Assembly (NCBI RefSeq): GCF_900411375.1
Contig: NZ_LS423006.1
Location: 1 to 64,000 of the forward strand
DNA: 64,000 nucleotides
Reading direction: 5' to 3'
Source of the DNA: Lentilactobacillus raoultii
GTDB lineage: Bacteria; Bacillota; Bacilli; Lactobacillales; Lactobacillaceae
Each line of letters starts with the position of its first letter. Positions within the stretch are counted from its first letter, which is position 1. Made by a program: the position numbers and the translations under genes. The notes under the pieces are model-generated. The model was given only the letters and a program-made list of their open reading frames with translations, searched no databases and was not told the DNA's origin. Shown here in pieces: positions 49,217-57,937 of this stretch.

Positions 49217-50116
49217 TTATTTGGTATCGGTTCGTAAGGTCCTCAAAGTTTTCTTGAAGATTTCCGGTAATGGCGCTGAAAAGAGCATTAATTCGTGTGT
49301 CCGGGGATGCTCAAAGCCCAATTCCTGGGCATGTAGAAATTGACCATGCCCACGAATTGTTTTCTTAGGGCCATATAGGGGATCACCAACCAGCGGATGA
49401 CCAATGTACTGTAAGTGGACTCGAATCTGGTGAGTTCGCCCTGTTTCCAATCGGCACTCAATTAATGTATAATTTTGAAACCGTTCCAACACCTTAAAGT
49501 GAGTGATGGCCGGTCGACCACCCACAACGACAGCTTGTTTCTTTCGATCCTTTGGACAGCGACCGATCGGAGCGTTAATGGTGCCAGCTTCTTCTTTAAT
49601 TCGACCATGAACCAATGCAATGTATTTTCGCAGATTTTTTTTGGCCTTTAATTGTTCAGATAGCGCCTGATGGGCAGCATCATTTTTAGCAACCATCAGT
49701 AAACCGGAAGTATCTTTATCAATTCGATGAACAATTCCCGGTCGATATTCTCCGTTAATTGACGAAAGTGGACTATGGTCTAATAAAGCATTCACCAAGG
49801 TGTGGTCTGGATGCCCCACTGACGGATGCACAACCATTCCCTGTGGCTTATTAACCACAATTACGTCTTGATCTTCATACACAATATCGAGTGGTATTTT
49901 TTCAGGGATGATTTCCGTCGGTTGGGGTTTTACCTCCATAATTGTGACTATATCGGCCGGCTTGGTCTCATACTTTGGCTTCTTATTTTCACCGTTAACG
50001 GTAATATGGCCGTCCTCAATCATCTTTTTTGCCATTGATCGGCTGATTTGAGGGTCTAATTGACTGACCACCTTGTCTAGACGGCCCAAAACAGTTGTAA
50101 TTCTAATTTTTTTCAT
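49217..50116 (-). CDS. RluD-type 23S rRNA/tRNA pseudouridine synthase
   Basis: 299 residues. N-terminal S4 domain (LDKVVSQLDPQISRSMAKKMIEDGHITVNG), then catalytic GIVHRIDKDTSGLLMVAKND with the Asp, LRKYIALVHG, LIECRLETGRTHQIRVHLQYIGHPLVGDPLYG. Corresponds to YlyB of Bacillus, also between lspA and pyrR. AGGTGGGG lies before the ATG. Confidence 0.92.
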   Translation of the reverse strand: MKKIRITTVLGRLDKVVSQLDPQISRSMAKKMIEDGHITVNGENKKPKYETKPADIVTIMEVKPQPTEIIPEKIPLDIVYEDQDVIVVNKPQGMVVHPSVGHPDHTLVNALLDHSPLSSINGEYRPGIVHRIDKDTSGLLMVAKNDAAHQALSEQLKAKKNLRKYIALVHGRIKEEAGTINAPIGRCPKDRKKQAVVVGGRPAITHFKVLERFQNYTLIECRLETGRTHQIRVHLQYIGHPLVGDPLYGPKKTIRGHGQFLHAQELGFEHPRTHELMLFSAPLPEIFKKTLRTLRTDTK

Positions 50117-50134
50117 TGATTTGTTGTCCCCACC

Positions 50135-50575
50135 TTATTTTTCGCGGATGATTGCGAAACCAATAATCAAAATTCCAACCGTCAAATAAATATCCGCACA
50201 GTTAAAAATCGGGAAATTAATAAAATCAAGTTGAAACATATCTACAACGTGATTGCTAAAAATCCGGTCAAGAACATTGCCAACCGTTCCGGCCAATAAT
50301 AAGCACAAGCCAACTCGATACCAATGATTTGGCCAATAATGAATCAAAAAATAACTAATTAAAACAGTGGCAACAATTGCAATTAATACAAACACAAATT
50401 GGTGCCCTGATAAGATGCTCCACGCAGCACCCGTATTATTAATTCGGGTTATCGATAAAAAACTCGGAATCAACGTAAATGATTGACCAAGCGTTAATGC
50501 ATTGACAACCCAATGTTTAACAAATTGATCAAGCCCGATCAGCAATAAAATGCCGATAATATATACAACTGGCAA
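50135..50575 (-). CDS. lspA: signal peptidase II
   Basis: 146 residues with four helices. Catalytic Asp motifs: GTVGNVLDRIFSNHVVDM and FNCADIYLTVGILI. N-terminal LIGLDQFVKHWV and ITRINNTGAAWSIL are conserved. Cleaves lipoprotein signal peptides at the membrane. 14 bases downstream of fhs, 18 upstream of the pseudouridine synthase gene. Confidence 0.95.
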   Translation of the reverse strand: MPVVYIIGILLLIGLDQFVKHWVVNALTLGQSFTLIPSFLSITRINNTGAAWSILSGHQFVFVLIAIVATVLISYFLIHYWPNHWYRVGLCLLLAGTVGNVLDRIFSNHVVDMFQLDFINFPIFNCADIYLTVGILIIGFAIIREK

Positions 50576-50589
50576 CTAAAATTCTCCTT

Positions 50590-52254
50590 TTAAAACAAGC
50601 CGGTAATTCGACCGTTCTCATCAATATCCATATTCAAAGCTGCTGGATGGCTTGGCAATCCAGGCATCGTTAATATTTTACCAGTAAGTGCGACCACAAA
50701 GCCAGCCCCCAATTTGAGCTGAAGATCCGAAACGTGAATGGTAAAGTTTTCTGGTGCGCCTAATTCTTTAACATTATCAGTAAATGAATATTGTGTCTTA
50801 GCCATGCAAACTGGCAAATTTCCGTAGCCAAGTTTTTCGATACGTTTCAATTGGTTCTTAGCTTTCGTTGACAGTTCAACATTGGCGCCCCCATAAATCT
50901 TGGTAACAATAGCGTGCATTTTTTCCATAATAGTCGAATTCTGATGATCGTAAAGTTCATGAAACTCATCAGTATTTTCGCTGGCAGCAATTACTTTTTT
51001 GGCAAGTTCAATCCCACCTTTGCCGCCTTCTGCCCAACTATTAATCATTTCACCGGTAACACCTAATTGAGTCGACACATAATTCGATAAATAACTCAAC
51101 TCAGATTCTGAATCACTGGCAAACTTGTTAATGGCAACAATTACCGGTTTCCCGTACTGTTGCATACCCTCGACGTGCCGTTTCAGGTTCACCACACCCT
51201 TTTTAAGGGCTGTTAAATCTTCAGTATCCAGGTGATGTTTATCAGCACCACCATTTAGTTTAAGCGCCCGGACTGTGGCAACTACTACCACACAATCGGG
51301 AACTTTATCCAATCGCGGTGTGACGATATCCATAAATTTTTCCGCCCCAAGATCTGAACCAAATCCCGCTTCTGTAATTGCATAGTCACCGTATGTTAAG
51401 GCTGCCTGAGTGGCCAAAATACTATTACAACCATGGGCAATGTTGGCAAATGGCCCGCCGTGAATAAAGGCGGGGGTTTGTTCTAAGGTCTGAACCAGAT
51501 TAGGCTTAATGGCATCTTTCAACAACAATGTCAACGCGCCCTCAACGTGAAGGTCTGAAACATAAACGGGTTTTCGATCGTAAGTATAGCCAATTAAAAT
51601 TTTACTAATCCGTTTTTTAAGATCTTGAAGACTGGTTGAAAGACAAAGAATCGCCATCAATTCACTGGCAACTGTAATGTCAAAGCCGTCTTGACGGGGT
51701 ACACCGGAAGTTCGGCCGCCTAAGCCAACGACAACTTGCCGTAGTTCTCGGTCATTGACATCCAAAACTCGCTTCCATGTAATTTGGCGGGGATCAATGT
51801 TTAATTGATTACCATGCTGAATATGGTTATCAATAAGTGCTGAAAGGGTGTTGTGCGCCTCGGTCAATGCGTCAAAATCCCCGGTAAAGTGAAGGTTAAT
51901 GTCCTCCATCGGGACTACTTGAGCATAGCCGCCCCCCGTCGCGCCACCCTTCATTCCCATGACAGGTCCAAGTGAAGGTTCCCTTAATGCAAGTGCAACT
52001 TTTTTATGTAGTGCTGTTAAAGCATCACCTAAGCCAATTGTCACAGTCGTTTTCCCTTCGCCAGCAGCGGTTGGATTAATTGAAGTGACTAAAATTAATT
52101 TACCTTTGTTGTGAGCATTCTCTGATTTAAAATTAACTTTGGCTTTATATTTACCATATTGTTCGAGATCATCATCGCTGATTCCAAGCCGCTCAGTGAT
52201 GGTCGTAATTGGTGCCATTTTGGCTTCTTGAGAAATTTCAACATCGCTTTTCAT
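50590..52254 (-). CDS. fhs: formate-tetrahydrofolate ligase
   Basis: 554 residues, usual length. [23 protein letters not shown] (P-loop), [61 protein letters not shown] and [11 protein letters not shown] identify Fhs. Makes 10-formyl-THF from formate and ATP for purine and initiator tRNA synthesis. GGAGGA precedes the ATG. Lies in the ebsA-fhs-lspA-rluD run. Confidence 0.96.
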   Translation of the reverse strand: MKSDVEISQEAKMAPITTITERLGISDDDLEQYGKYKAKVNFKSENAHNKGKLILVTSINPTAAGEGKTTVTIGLGDALTALHKKVALALREPSLGPVMGMKGGATGGGYAQVVPMEDINLHFTGDFDALTEAHNTLSALIDNHIQHGNQLNIDPRQITWKRVLDVNDRELRQVVVGLGGRTSGVPRQDGFDITVASELMAILCLSTSLQDLKKRISKILIGYTYDRKPVYVSDLHVEGALTLLLKDAIKPNLVQTLEQTPAFIHGGPFANIAHGCNSILATQAALTYGDYAITEAGFGSDLGAEKFMDIVTPRLDKVPDCVVVVATVRALKLNGGADKHHLDTEDLTALKKGVVNLKRHVEGMQQYGKPVIVAINKFASDSESELSYLSNYVSTQLGVTGEMINSWAEGGKGGIELAKKVIAASENTDEFHELYDHQNSTIMEKMHAIVTKIYGGANVELSTKAKNQLKRIEKLGYGNLPVCMAKTQYSFTDNVKELGAPENFTIHVSDLQLKLGAGFVVALTGKILTMPGLPSHPAALNMDIDENGRITGLF

Positions 52255-52302
52255 TATTTAAAATCCTCCTCAATCGTACGTAACTGACTATTTCAAGTTA
52301 AC

Positions 52303-52689
52303 TTATTTTTTTGAAATCAGTTCATTAATTTCGATTACCGAATTTGCCGGCAAAATAAAACTATAAATTTTAGTGTTGGCGACAAAGCCCAGCTGATACT
52401 TTGCAGTGGTGACATGCGTGATCTGGTCAAGTCTAACAACCAACCAGTGGGGATTAGTAATCCGACTAACAATCAATTGATCATCATAAACTTTAATACT
52501 CCGAAAATGAATCTCTGCCCATGTCAAAAAGGCAAACAGCACAAAGAAAAACAAAGTTATCCACTGAAAATGAGTAATCTCCAACCAGATAATGACACCA
52601 ATAAAGAAAATAACCAATGTCCAACTCCAGCAAATAATACTGCTCAATGGACTAGGTTGGTAAAAAAAATGTCGCTTTTGCGTTATCAT
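52303..52689 (-). CDS. EbsA-like small membrane protein
   Basis: 128 residues from the ATG at 52689, 8 bases after AAGGAG; the longer frame would run into the promoter of the divergent gene. Starts MITQKRHFFYQPSPLSSIICWSW, two helices (about 18-38, 42-60), then a PH-like soluble part (IKVYDDQLIVSRI ... YSFILP). Resembles EbsA of enterococci and lactobacilli, originally linked to pheromone surface functions; role unknown. Divergent RNase HI-like gene agrees with the ebs context. Confidence 0.6.
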   Translation of the reverse strand: MITQKRHFFYQPSPLSSIICWSWTLVIFFIGVIIWLEITHFQWITLFFFVLFAFLTWAEIHFRSIKVYDDQLIVSRITNPHWLVVRLDQITHVTTAKYQLGFVANTKIYSFILPANSVIEINELISKK

Positions 52690-52729
52690 TAAAAAGGCTC
52701 CTTCATCAAATAGAAAGTGGTGCGTAAGC

Positions 52730-53119
52730 ATGATTAAATTGTACACGGATGCGGCCGTTAACCAGCGAACTGGCCAAGCAGCAATTGGCATCTTAATAAT
52801 TCAAAATGGTCATCAAACACAAATTAAGCAACGAATTCCATCCATGAACAATCATCGGGCGGAATTTACTGCGGCAATCATTGGTTTTCAAACTTTAATT
52901 AATTTAAAAGTTGCGACGACAGAATTTGTTTTTTACTACACTGACAGCCAAATCGTGATTGACAGTATCAATAAAGCTTACGCGAAACACTTTGAAGAAT
53001 TAACAAACCAGCTATTGTCCCTTCAATCACATTTTACAACGGTTATTAACACCTGGATTCCGGATGCCCAAAATCACGGTGCTCACAATTTGGCCAATCA
53101 GGCACTTCACGCTAAATGA
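52730..53119 (+). CDS. RNase HI-like protein with altered active site
   Basis: 129 residues, RNase H fold: IKLYTDAAVNQRTGQAAIG (D7), NNHRAEFTAAIIGF (E45), FYYTDSQIVIDSI (D72) and NHGAHNLANQAL. The fourth acidic position, usually Asp in a xxADxLA motif, is H119. Three carboxylates may still allow reduced activity. Weak ribosome binding site. Overlaps the end of the oxidoreductase gene by 8 bases on the other strand. Confidence 0.8.
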   Translation: MIKLYTDAAVNQRTGQAAIGILIIQNGHQTQIKQRIPSMNNHRAEFTAAIIGFQTLINLKVATTEFVFYYTDSQIVIDSINKAYAKHFEELTNQLLSLQSHFTTVINTWIPDAQNHGAHNLANQALHAK

Positions 53120-54224
53120 TGTAGTGACTAACCGGTTTGGTATAAGTATCCCAATTTTCAAACCGTTGCTCAGCAATTGCCTTGGCTAGCAAATAGCCGA
53201 TAATGGGCCCAGTGGTTAACCCTGAAGACCCCAGTCCACCACCCAGCAAAATATTTGGATGATCAGGTAGATGCCCAAAAAACGGAGCAAAATCTTCAGT
53301 ATAACCACGAGTACCTACCCGCACCCGCTTAATCTGATTTTCTTTCAAACGATGATCAAAAAGTTGGGCATTTTTTAAAAGCATTAGCCGAGCTTCATTG
53401 GTAGGGCTCAGATCAAATCCACCTTCATTTTCGTGAGTTGCGCCTACTACTAATTTATGTTGATCAAATGGGATGATGTCAGAACGACTTTCTGGCATTA
53501 AAACTGGTAACTGGCGACCATAATGCCAGCTGTTAACGGCTAAATCAATCAACTGCCCCTTTTGTGGTCGAATTTTTACCAAATAATCAAGTGGTCTCAG
53601 CGTATCTTTCATCCAAGCTCCTGTTGCTACAATGACAACATCGAATTGTTCCAAGCCATTGGCAGTTCTGATTTGACCGCTGTTATCAAAAAAAACTCGT
53701 TGATGATTAACAATCACCCGCCGTCGTTTTGCCTGCTTCAGCAATGTTTGAATCAGTTGACGGCCATCGACCTTGGCGCCCCCTGTCACAAAGACTCCGG
53801 CTGGCGGGTTTGTTAAGAATGGCAGGCGTTGCCCCACTTCACTGGCAGACAAAAGTTGAACACTTTTCATCGCAGGTGTTCGTTCAAGCTTAATCGTTGC
53901 TTCTTGGAAAAGCTGTTTTAGATCATCAGGGTTTCGGCGCGTTACAATCGTTCCGGTTTGTTGATACACTCGCTGATTTAACTGTGCATCCATCACTAAT
54001 TTGGGATAAAAAGCCGCTCCTAATTTAGCTAATGCATACCAACGCTTATTGCGCCTTTTTGACAACCAAGGAGAAATAATTCCAGAAGCCGCCTTTGTTG
54101 CCTGGCCCAGATCATCATCAAATAATTTAATGGTCAGTGACTGCGATCGATCCAGATAGCTTAAGTAAAACGCCGCCGTTGCACCAATGATGCCACCACC
54201 AATCACTGCAACCCGTTTCCGCAT
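53112..54224 (-). CDS. FAD-dependent oxidoreductase, DAO (glycine/D-amino acid oxidase) family
   Basis: 370 residues. Dinucleotide-binding VAVIGGGIIGATAAFYLSYLD at the N-terminus, VVIVATGAWMKD, and C-terminal FAPFFGHLPDHPNILLGGGLGSSGLTTGPIIGYLLAKAI close the FAD site. Family members oxidise amines or amino acids; the substrate is unknown here. Single gene; about 60 bases separate it from the methyltransferase gene. Confidence 0.85.
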   Translation of the reverse strand: MRKRVAVIGGGIIGATAAFYLSYLDRSQSLTIKLFDDDLGQATKAASGIISPWLSKRRNKRWYALAKLGAAFYPKLVMDAQLNQRVYQQTGTIVTRRNPDDLKQLFQEATIKLERTPAMKSVQLLSASEVGQRLPFLTNPPAGVFVTGGAKVDGRQLIQTLLKQAKRRRVIVNHQRVFFDNSGQIRTANGLEQFDVVIVATGAWMKDTLRPLDYLVKIRPQKGQLIDLAVNSWHYGRQLPVLMPESRSDIIPFDQHKLVVGATHENEGGFDLSPTNEARLMLLKNAQLFDHRLKENQIKRVRVGTRGYTEDFAPFFGHLPDHPNILLGGGLGSSGLTTGPIIGYLLAKAIAEQRFENWDTYTKPVSHYII

Positions 54225-54284
54225 TGATTCACTCCCCTTTTACTGATAATTCACATTTTAACATAAAAAGCGATTAAAAAACCG

Positions 54285-55436
54285 TTAATAATTCGATAAA
54301 CTACTCATATCACGAACTTTCTTACCCCAGTATTGGAAATAGTCCGTTCTTAGAGCGCCGTTATATAATTTACGTCGTTTAGTTGCTTTCTGACCATAAA
54401 ATTTTTCAAATTCCAAATCAGCTGTCAAGAAATATTTTGACCAACTAGTTAGAGGTTGAAAAGCCCGACCCATCTGTCGATATAAGTCATGGACACGCTG
54501 TTTATCACTCATACGTTCACCATAGGGCGGATTGGCAACGAGGACGCCGTTAACCTTGTCGGTTTTAAAATCAGCCACTGCCAACTGTTTGAACTGAATG
54601 TCGTCTAAAAGGCCAACTTCTTCAGCATTTCGCTTGGAAATTTCAACCATGTTGCCATCAATATCACTAGCCGAAATATCCAATGGTCGATCATAATCTG
54701 CTTGAGCATCTGCGTGGTCTCGAACTTGTTGAACCATTTGATCATCTATCCAAGGCCACTGTTCGCAAAGAAAATCTCGGTTAAAACCGGGTGCAATATT
54801 TCTACCAATTAACGCTGCCTCAATCGGCAGGGTGCCTGACCCACACATTGGGTCAACAAATGGCATATTCGGATGCCAACTGGTAAGTAGAATAAGGGCA
54901 GCTGCCATATTTTCCTTTAATGGTGCCGGGCCCTTTTCAATTCGATACCCGCGCTTAAACAGGCTGGCACCGGTTGTATCCAGCGTTAACATTGCATGAT
55001 TCTTATTCAATGCAATTTCTAATGGAAACTTGGCGCCGGTTTCGGGTAATCTTGTGCGCCGATGGTAAGCTGCACTTAAAGATTTGACGATCGCTTTTTT
55101 AACAATTGCTTGAACATCGGGGACGCTATGGAGTTGGGAATTTCTGGAACGACCTTCCACTGGAAATTCTGCATCCATCGGTAATAGCTGGTCCCACTGG
55201 TTGGCCGCTGTTTTTTCAAACAAATCGTCAAACGTTTTGGTATCAAATTCATCAATGATAATTTTGATTCGATCAGCTGTTCTCAGCCAAAGATTGGTTT
55301 TGATAATATCTTGTTCATTACCGGAAAACCGAACCCGACCATTTTCAACTTGGGTTTTATAACCCAACGCTCTTAGTTCTTTGCCAACAAGTGCTTCGAT
55401 TCCCGCAGCACACGTTGCAATTAAATGAAATTCCAA
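54285..55436 (-). CDS. THUMP-domain class I RNA methyltransferase (RlmL/YpsC type)
   Basis: 383 residues. N-terminal ferredoxin-like/THUMP domain (ATCAAGIEALVGKELRALGY, about 1-160), then methyltransferase with FVDPMCGSGTLPIEAALIGRNIAPG for AdoMet and catalytic VLVANPPYGERM. Homologous to the N-terminal half of E. coli RlmL, which makes m2G2445 in 23S rRNA. Lies next to rnpB, gpsB and ypsA as in Bacillus. Confidence 0.9.
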   Translation of the reverse strand: MEFHLIATCAAGIEALVGKELRALGYKTQVENGRVRFSGNEQDIIKTNLWLRTADRIKIIIDEFDTKTFDDLFEKTAANQWDQLLPMDAEFPVEGRSRNSQLHSVPDVQAIVKKAIVKSLSAAYHRRTRLPETGAKFPLEIALNKNHAMLTLDTTGASLFKRGYRIEKGPAPLKENMAAALILLTSWHPNMPFVDPMCGSGTLPIEAALIGRNIAPGFNRDFLCEQWPWIDDQMVQQVRDHADAQADYDRPLDISASDIDGNMVEISKRNAEEVGLLDDIQFKQLAVADFKTDKVNGVLVANPPYGERMSDKQRVHDLYRQMGRAFQPLTSWSKYFLTADLEFEKFYGQKATKRRKLYNGALRTDYFQYWGKKVRDMSSLSNY

Positions 55437-55581
55437 CTACTCTCACACTCACTTATTATTGATATTTCTAAATTAATTCAATAGACGATACTGGTGATTA
55501 ATCTTTATAAGATACAATCTTATCATACCTTATTTTCAATCTGAATCCTTTGCCAAATTTAATTTTATACAGAATATTAAA

Positions 55582-55611
55582 AAAGATGGGAGCAAGCTCC
55601 CATCTTTTCCC
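55582..55611 (-). terminator. rnpB terminator
   Basis: On the minus strand GATGGGAGCTTGCTCCCATCTTTTTT directly after the 3' end of the RNase P RNA. Confidence 0.9.
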
Positions 55612-55616
55612 TGTTT

Positions 55617-56011
55617 CGTGCAAATCCCGATAAGCCATGTTTTGTGCCTGCTTGTTCCCAGGAACGAACCAGCAGGTAGTAATCATCTATCTGGGAAACA
55701 GCCAATGCTGTCTCTCCCCCACAGTTGGTTCATTTACCGTCTGTGAAGCTCCCCTACCAAAGTTTGGGTTTCCCGCTCGAGGGGTTTACCGCGTTCCACT
55801 GTCATGATTTCTCACAACATTCGTCACTGTGGCACCTTAAGGACTCATCCGCATAGCAACGCCTTAGCATCGAGTCCGCCGTCACTCTTATTCAGAGTTC
55901 CCCGGCTTATTTTTTCACCGAGCACGAACACTACAGACATCTCAGTCTGTGCGAGAATGGACTTTCCTCAGCCACCATAAAGGCGACCGCGATTACCTGA
56001 GATTTGCACGG
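55617..56011 (-). ncRNA. rnpB: RNase P RNA
   Basis: On the minus strand the RNA opens with CGTGCAAATCTCAGGTAATCG and closes with CGGGATTTGCACG, the P1 helix. The conserved block GGCTGAGGAAAGTCCATTC (CR-I), the region near 55860 encoding AAGGTGCCACAG, and GCTTGTTCCCAGG/TAAGCC-type P8-P15 parts are present. Length about 395, as in Bacillus-type B RNA. The catalytic RNA matures tRNA 5' ends. Confidence 0.93.
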
Positions 56012-56033
56012 AAAATATGCAAAAGTTAACTAC

Positions 56034-56420
56034 TTACAATCGATGTGATTCATTTGAACCACTATCCAATTGCGACCCAAATACTCTTCTTTCCAAGTTT
56101 GATAGCCGCTTGAGAATATCCATATTCGTTGCACTGGACATTGGTTGACTGGCAGTCGGGCGACTAACCGTTGAATTTCCCGTACCAGCAGATGGCATTT
56201 GTTGATTGCCAGCAACGGCTAACTGTTTATTGAGTTCGTCAACCTGAACTTTTAATCGCTCGTTTTCGTCACTCAGCTCTTGGAACTGTTTATTAAAGGT
56301 TTCATAATCCTTAATAATGTTATCTAAAAAGCTGTCAACGTCGTTTGGATCATACCCACGCATCTTTTGTCGAAACTCTTTTTGGAGGATATCTTTTGGC
56401 GTATAGTTAATATTTTCCAT
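56034..56420 (-). CDS. gpsB: cell division and peptidoglycan regulator GpsB
   Basis: 128 residues from the ATG at 56420, after GAGGTGT. N-terminal DivIVA-like domain [37 protein letters not shown], a coiled coil (about 35-70), a disordered Ser/Thr/Gln linker and a short helix [17 protein letters not shown] for trimer formation. Links penicillin-binding proteins to the division machinery. Directly downstream of ypsA. Confidence 0.92.
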   Translation of the reverse strand: MENINYTPKDILQKEFRQKMRGYDPNDVDSFLDNIIKDYETFNKQFQELSDENERLKVQVDELNKQLAVAGNQQMPSAGTGNSTVSRPTASQPMSSATNMDILKRLSNLERRVFGSQLDSGSNESHRL

Positions 56421-56476
56421 TTTATTGGTTACACCTCGTCTTAATTTGCAACAAACCATTAAGATGATACCATATA

Positions 56477-57049
56477 TTAATCATCTTGAAAACTGTTATT
56501 TAGGTTTTCCTGATATTCATCCGCCGCATTCTGAAGATCGTCAAACGTAATTAAGCGGTATGGGTACGGATGATTATCGGCAAATTTTTTAATTTTATCA
56601 AAATCATATTGTGATTTTCCCGGATTATCTAAATCATATATCATGATTACCTGATCCGTATGCGAAAGCATGAATTCTTGATAATTTCTTAATTGTTGCG
56701 GTGATTGATATGGCTGCTGACTAACTGAAGCGTAAAAATCAACCGCTTGCTTCAGCTTTGCCAATTTTATCTGATTTGAGTCATTCCAATTATCACCAAA
56801 TTCGGCAAACGGTAGCATCATGGCCGTTTCAAACTCACCAGGATACTCAGTCTTCAAATGATTTGCAACCGTCAATGACCACTGTTCAACGCCAAGTTGG
56901 CCGCCTGAAATGATCCAGTCCGTCCCGTTAATGATCGCCTGTCTGAGTTCATTTGTCAATACATAATCAATCACTTTCCGTTTGGGATCGTCATCTTTAA
57001 ACACGCCAAGTTCGTAGCTCCGATAGCCAGTTATCCATAAGCGACTCAC
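56477..57049 (-). CDS. ypsA: SLOG-domain protein YpsA (DUF1273)
   Basis: 190 residues. [20 protein letters not shown] at the start, [21 protein letters not shown] and [16 protein letters not shown] are the DUF1273/SLOG signature, a Rossmann-like nucleotide-sensing fold. In Bacillus and Staphylococcus YpsA affects cell division. GTG start after AAAGGGG. Forms a pair with gpsB. Confidence 0.9.
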   Translation of the reverse strand: MSRLWITGYRSYELGVFKDDDPKRKVIDYVLTNELRQAIINGTDWIISGGQLGVEQWSLTVANHLKTEYPGEFETAMMLPFAEFGDNWNDSNQIKLAKLKQAVDFYASVSQQPYQSPQQLRNYQEFMLSHTDQVIMIYDLDNPGKSQYDFDKIKKFADNHPYPYRLITFDDLQNAADEYQENLNNSFQDD

Positions 57050-57219
57050 GTGATTATCGCCCCTTTCTTAATTGGCTTATGTTTTGTTTTAAGATCAATC
57101 GGTTAGTGTTAAGAATGATTAAAATTAGTTAAACATTCCTAAAGTTCCCCTTTGTCACTGTCAGCCAATCAACTATGATCAACCCATTTTGACTTAGCTT
57201 TAGCTAATTGATAAAACAT

Positions 57220-57248
57220 TTTTCATCCACATACTCACTTGCTATAAT
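57220..57248 (+). promoter_or_regulatory. promoter of recU-ponA
   Basis: TGCTATAAT at 57240-57248 is an extended -10; TTTTCA at 57220-57225 is 17 bases upstream. The remainder of the 57050-57320 spacer shows no gene. Confidence 0.6.
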
Positions 57249-57320
57249 ATCATTATTAAAACTATTTTAAACAAAATTGCAGTACAATGTACATATTGAT
57301 GTTAGGGGGAATTTGTTTAT

Positions 57321-57920
57321 ATGACGATTAAATACCCAGATGGTCATCAATTTCATCGTCAATCCGGCTTTGTCAGTCACCATAATGATGCGGTTAATTT
57401 TTCAAATCGTGGGATGACACTCGAAGCTGAATTGAACAAAAGCAACAATTATTATTTAAAACAAGAAATTGCAGTGATTCACAAGAAACCGACCCCAATT
57501 CAAATTGTCTCGGTCGATTATCCTAAACGAAGTGCTGCAAGAATTAAGGAGGCTTACTTTCGAAAGGCATCAACAACCGATTATAATGGCGTTTATCAAG
57601 GCCATTATATTGACTTTGATGCCAAAGAGACAACCAATAAAACATCTTTTCCTTTAAAAAATTTTCATCAACACCAAATCGAACATATGAGAGAATGTTT
57701 AAAACAGAAGGGAATTTGTTTTGCTATTATTAAATTTGTCAATGATCAATCCGTTTTCCTATTGAAGGCAACGGATTTAATCGACTACTGGGATCATCAA
57801 CAACTCGGCGGAAGGAAATCCATTCCGCGCAAAACTATTGAAGAAATCGGTGTTGAAATCCCATATCAAATCAATCCAATACTTCCTTATTTACACGCGG
57901 TCGATTCGATCATTGAATAA
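57321..57920 (+). CDS. recU: Holliday junction resolvase RecU
   Basis: 199 residues. NRGMTLEAELNKSNNYY, AVIHKKPTPIQIVSVDYP, STTDYNGVYQGHYIDFDAKET with the catalytic D-x-n-E-x-K-type cluster, FPLKNFHQHQIEHM. RecU resolves recombination intermediates and is classically encoded beside ponA, as here (17 bases apart). TTAGGGGG precedes the ATG. Confidence 0.95.
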   Translation: MTIKYPDGHQFHRQSGFVSHHNDAVNFSNRGMTLEAELNKSNNYYLKQEIAVIHKKPTPIQIVSVDYPKRSAARIKEAYFRKASTTDYNGVYQGHYIDFDAKETTNKTSFPLKNFHQHQIEHMRECLKQKGICFAIIKFVNDQSVFLLKATDLIDYWDHQQLGGRKSIPRKTIEEIGVEIPYQINPILPYLHAVDSIIE

Positions 57921-57937
57921 TCACGAAGGAGAAATCT

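Noticed and set aside
48578-52254. A full pyr operon after pyrR
   Set aside because: No pyrB, pyrC, pyrD, pyrE, pyrF or uracil transporter gene follows; only the CarA/CarB-like pair with eroded active sites.
55498-55686. 62-codon open frame on the minus strand
   Set aside because: It overlaps the 3' part and terminator of the RNase P RNA and has no ribosome binding site.
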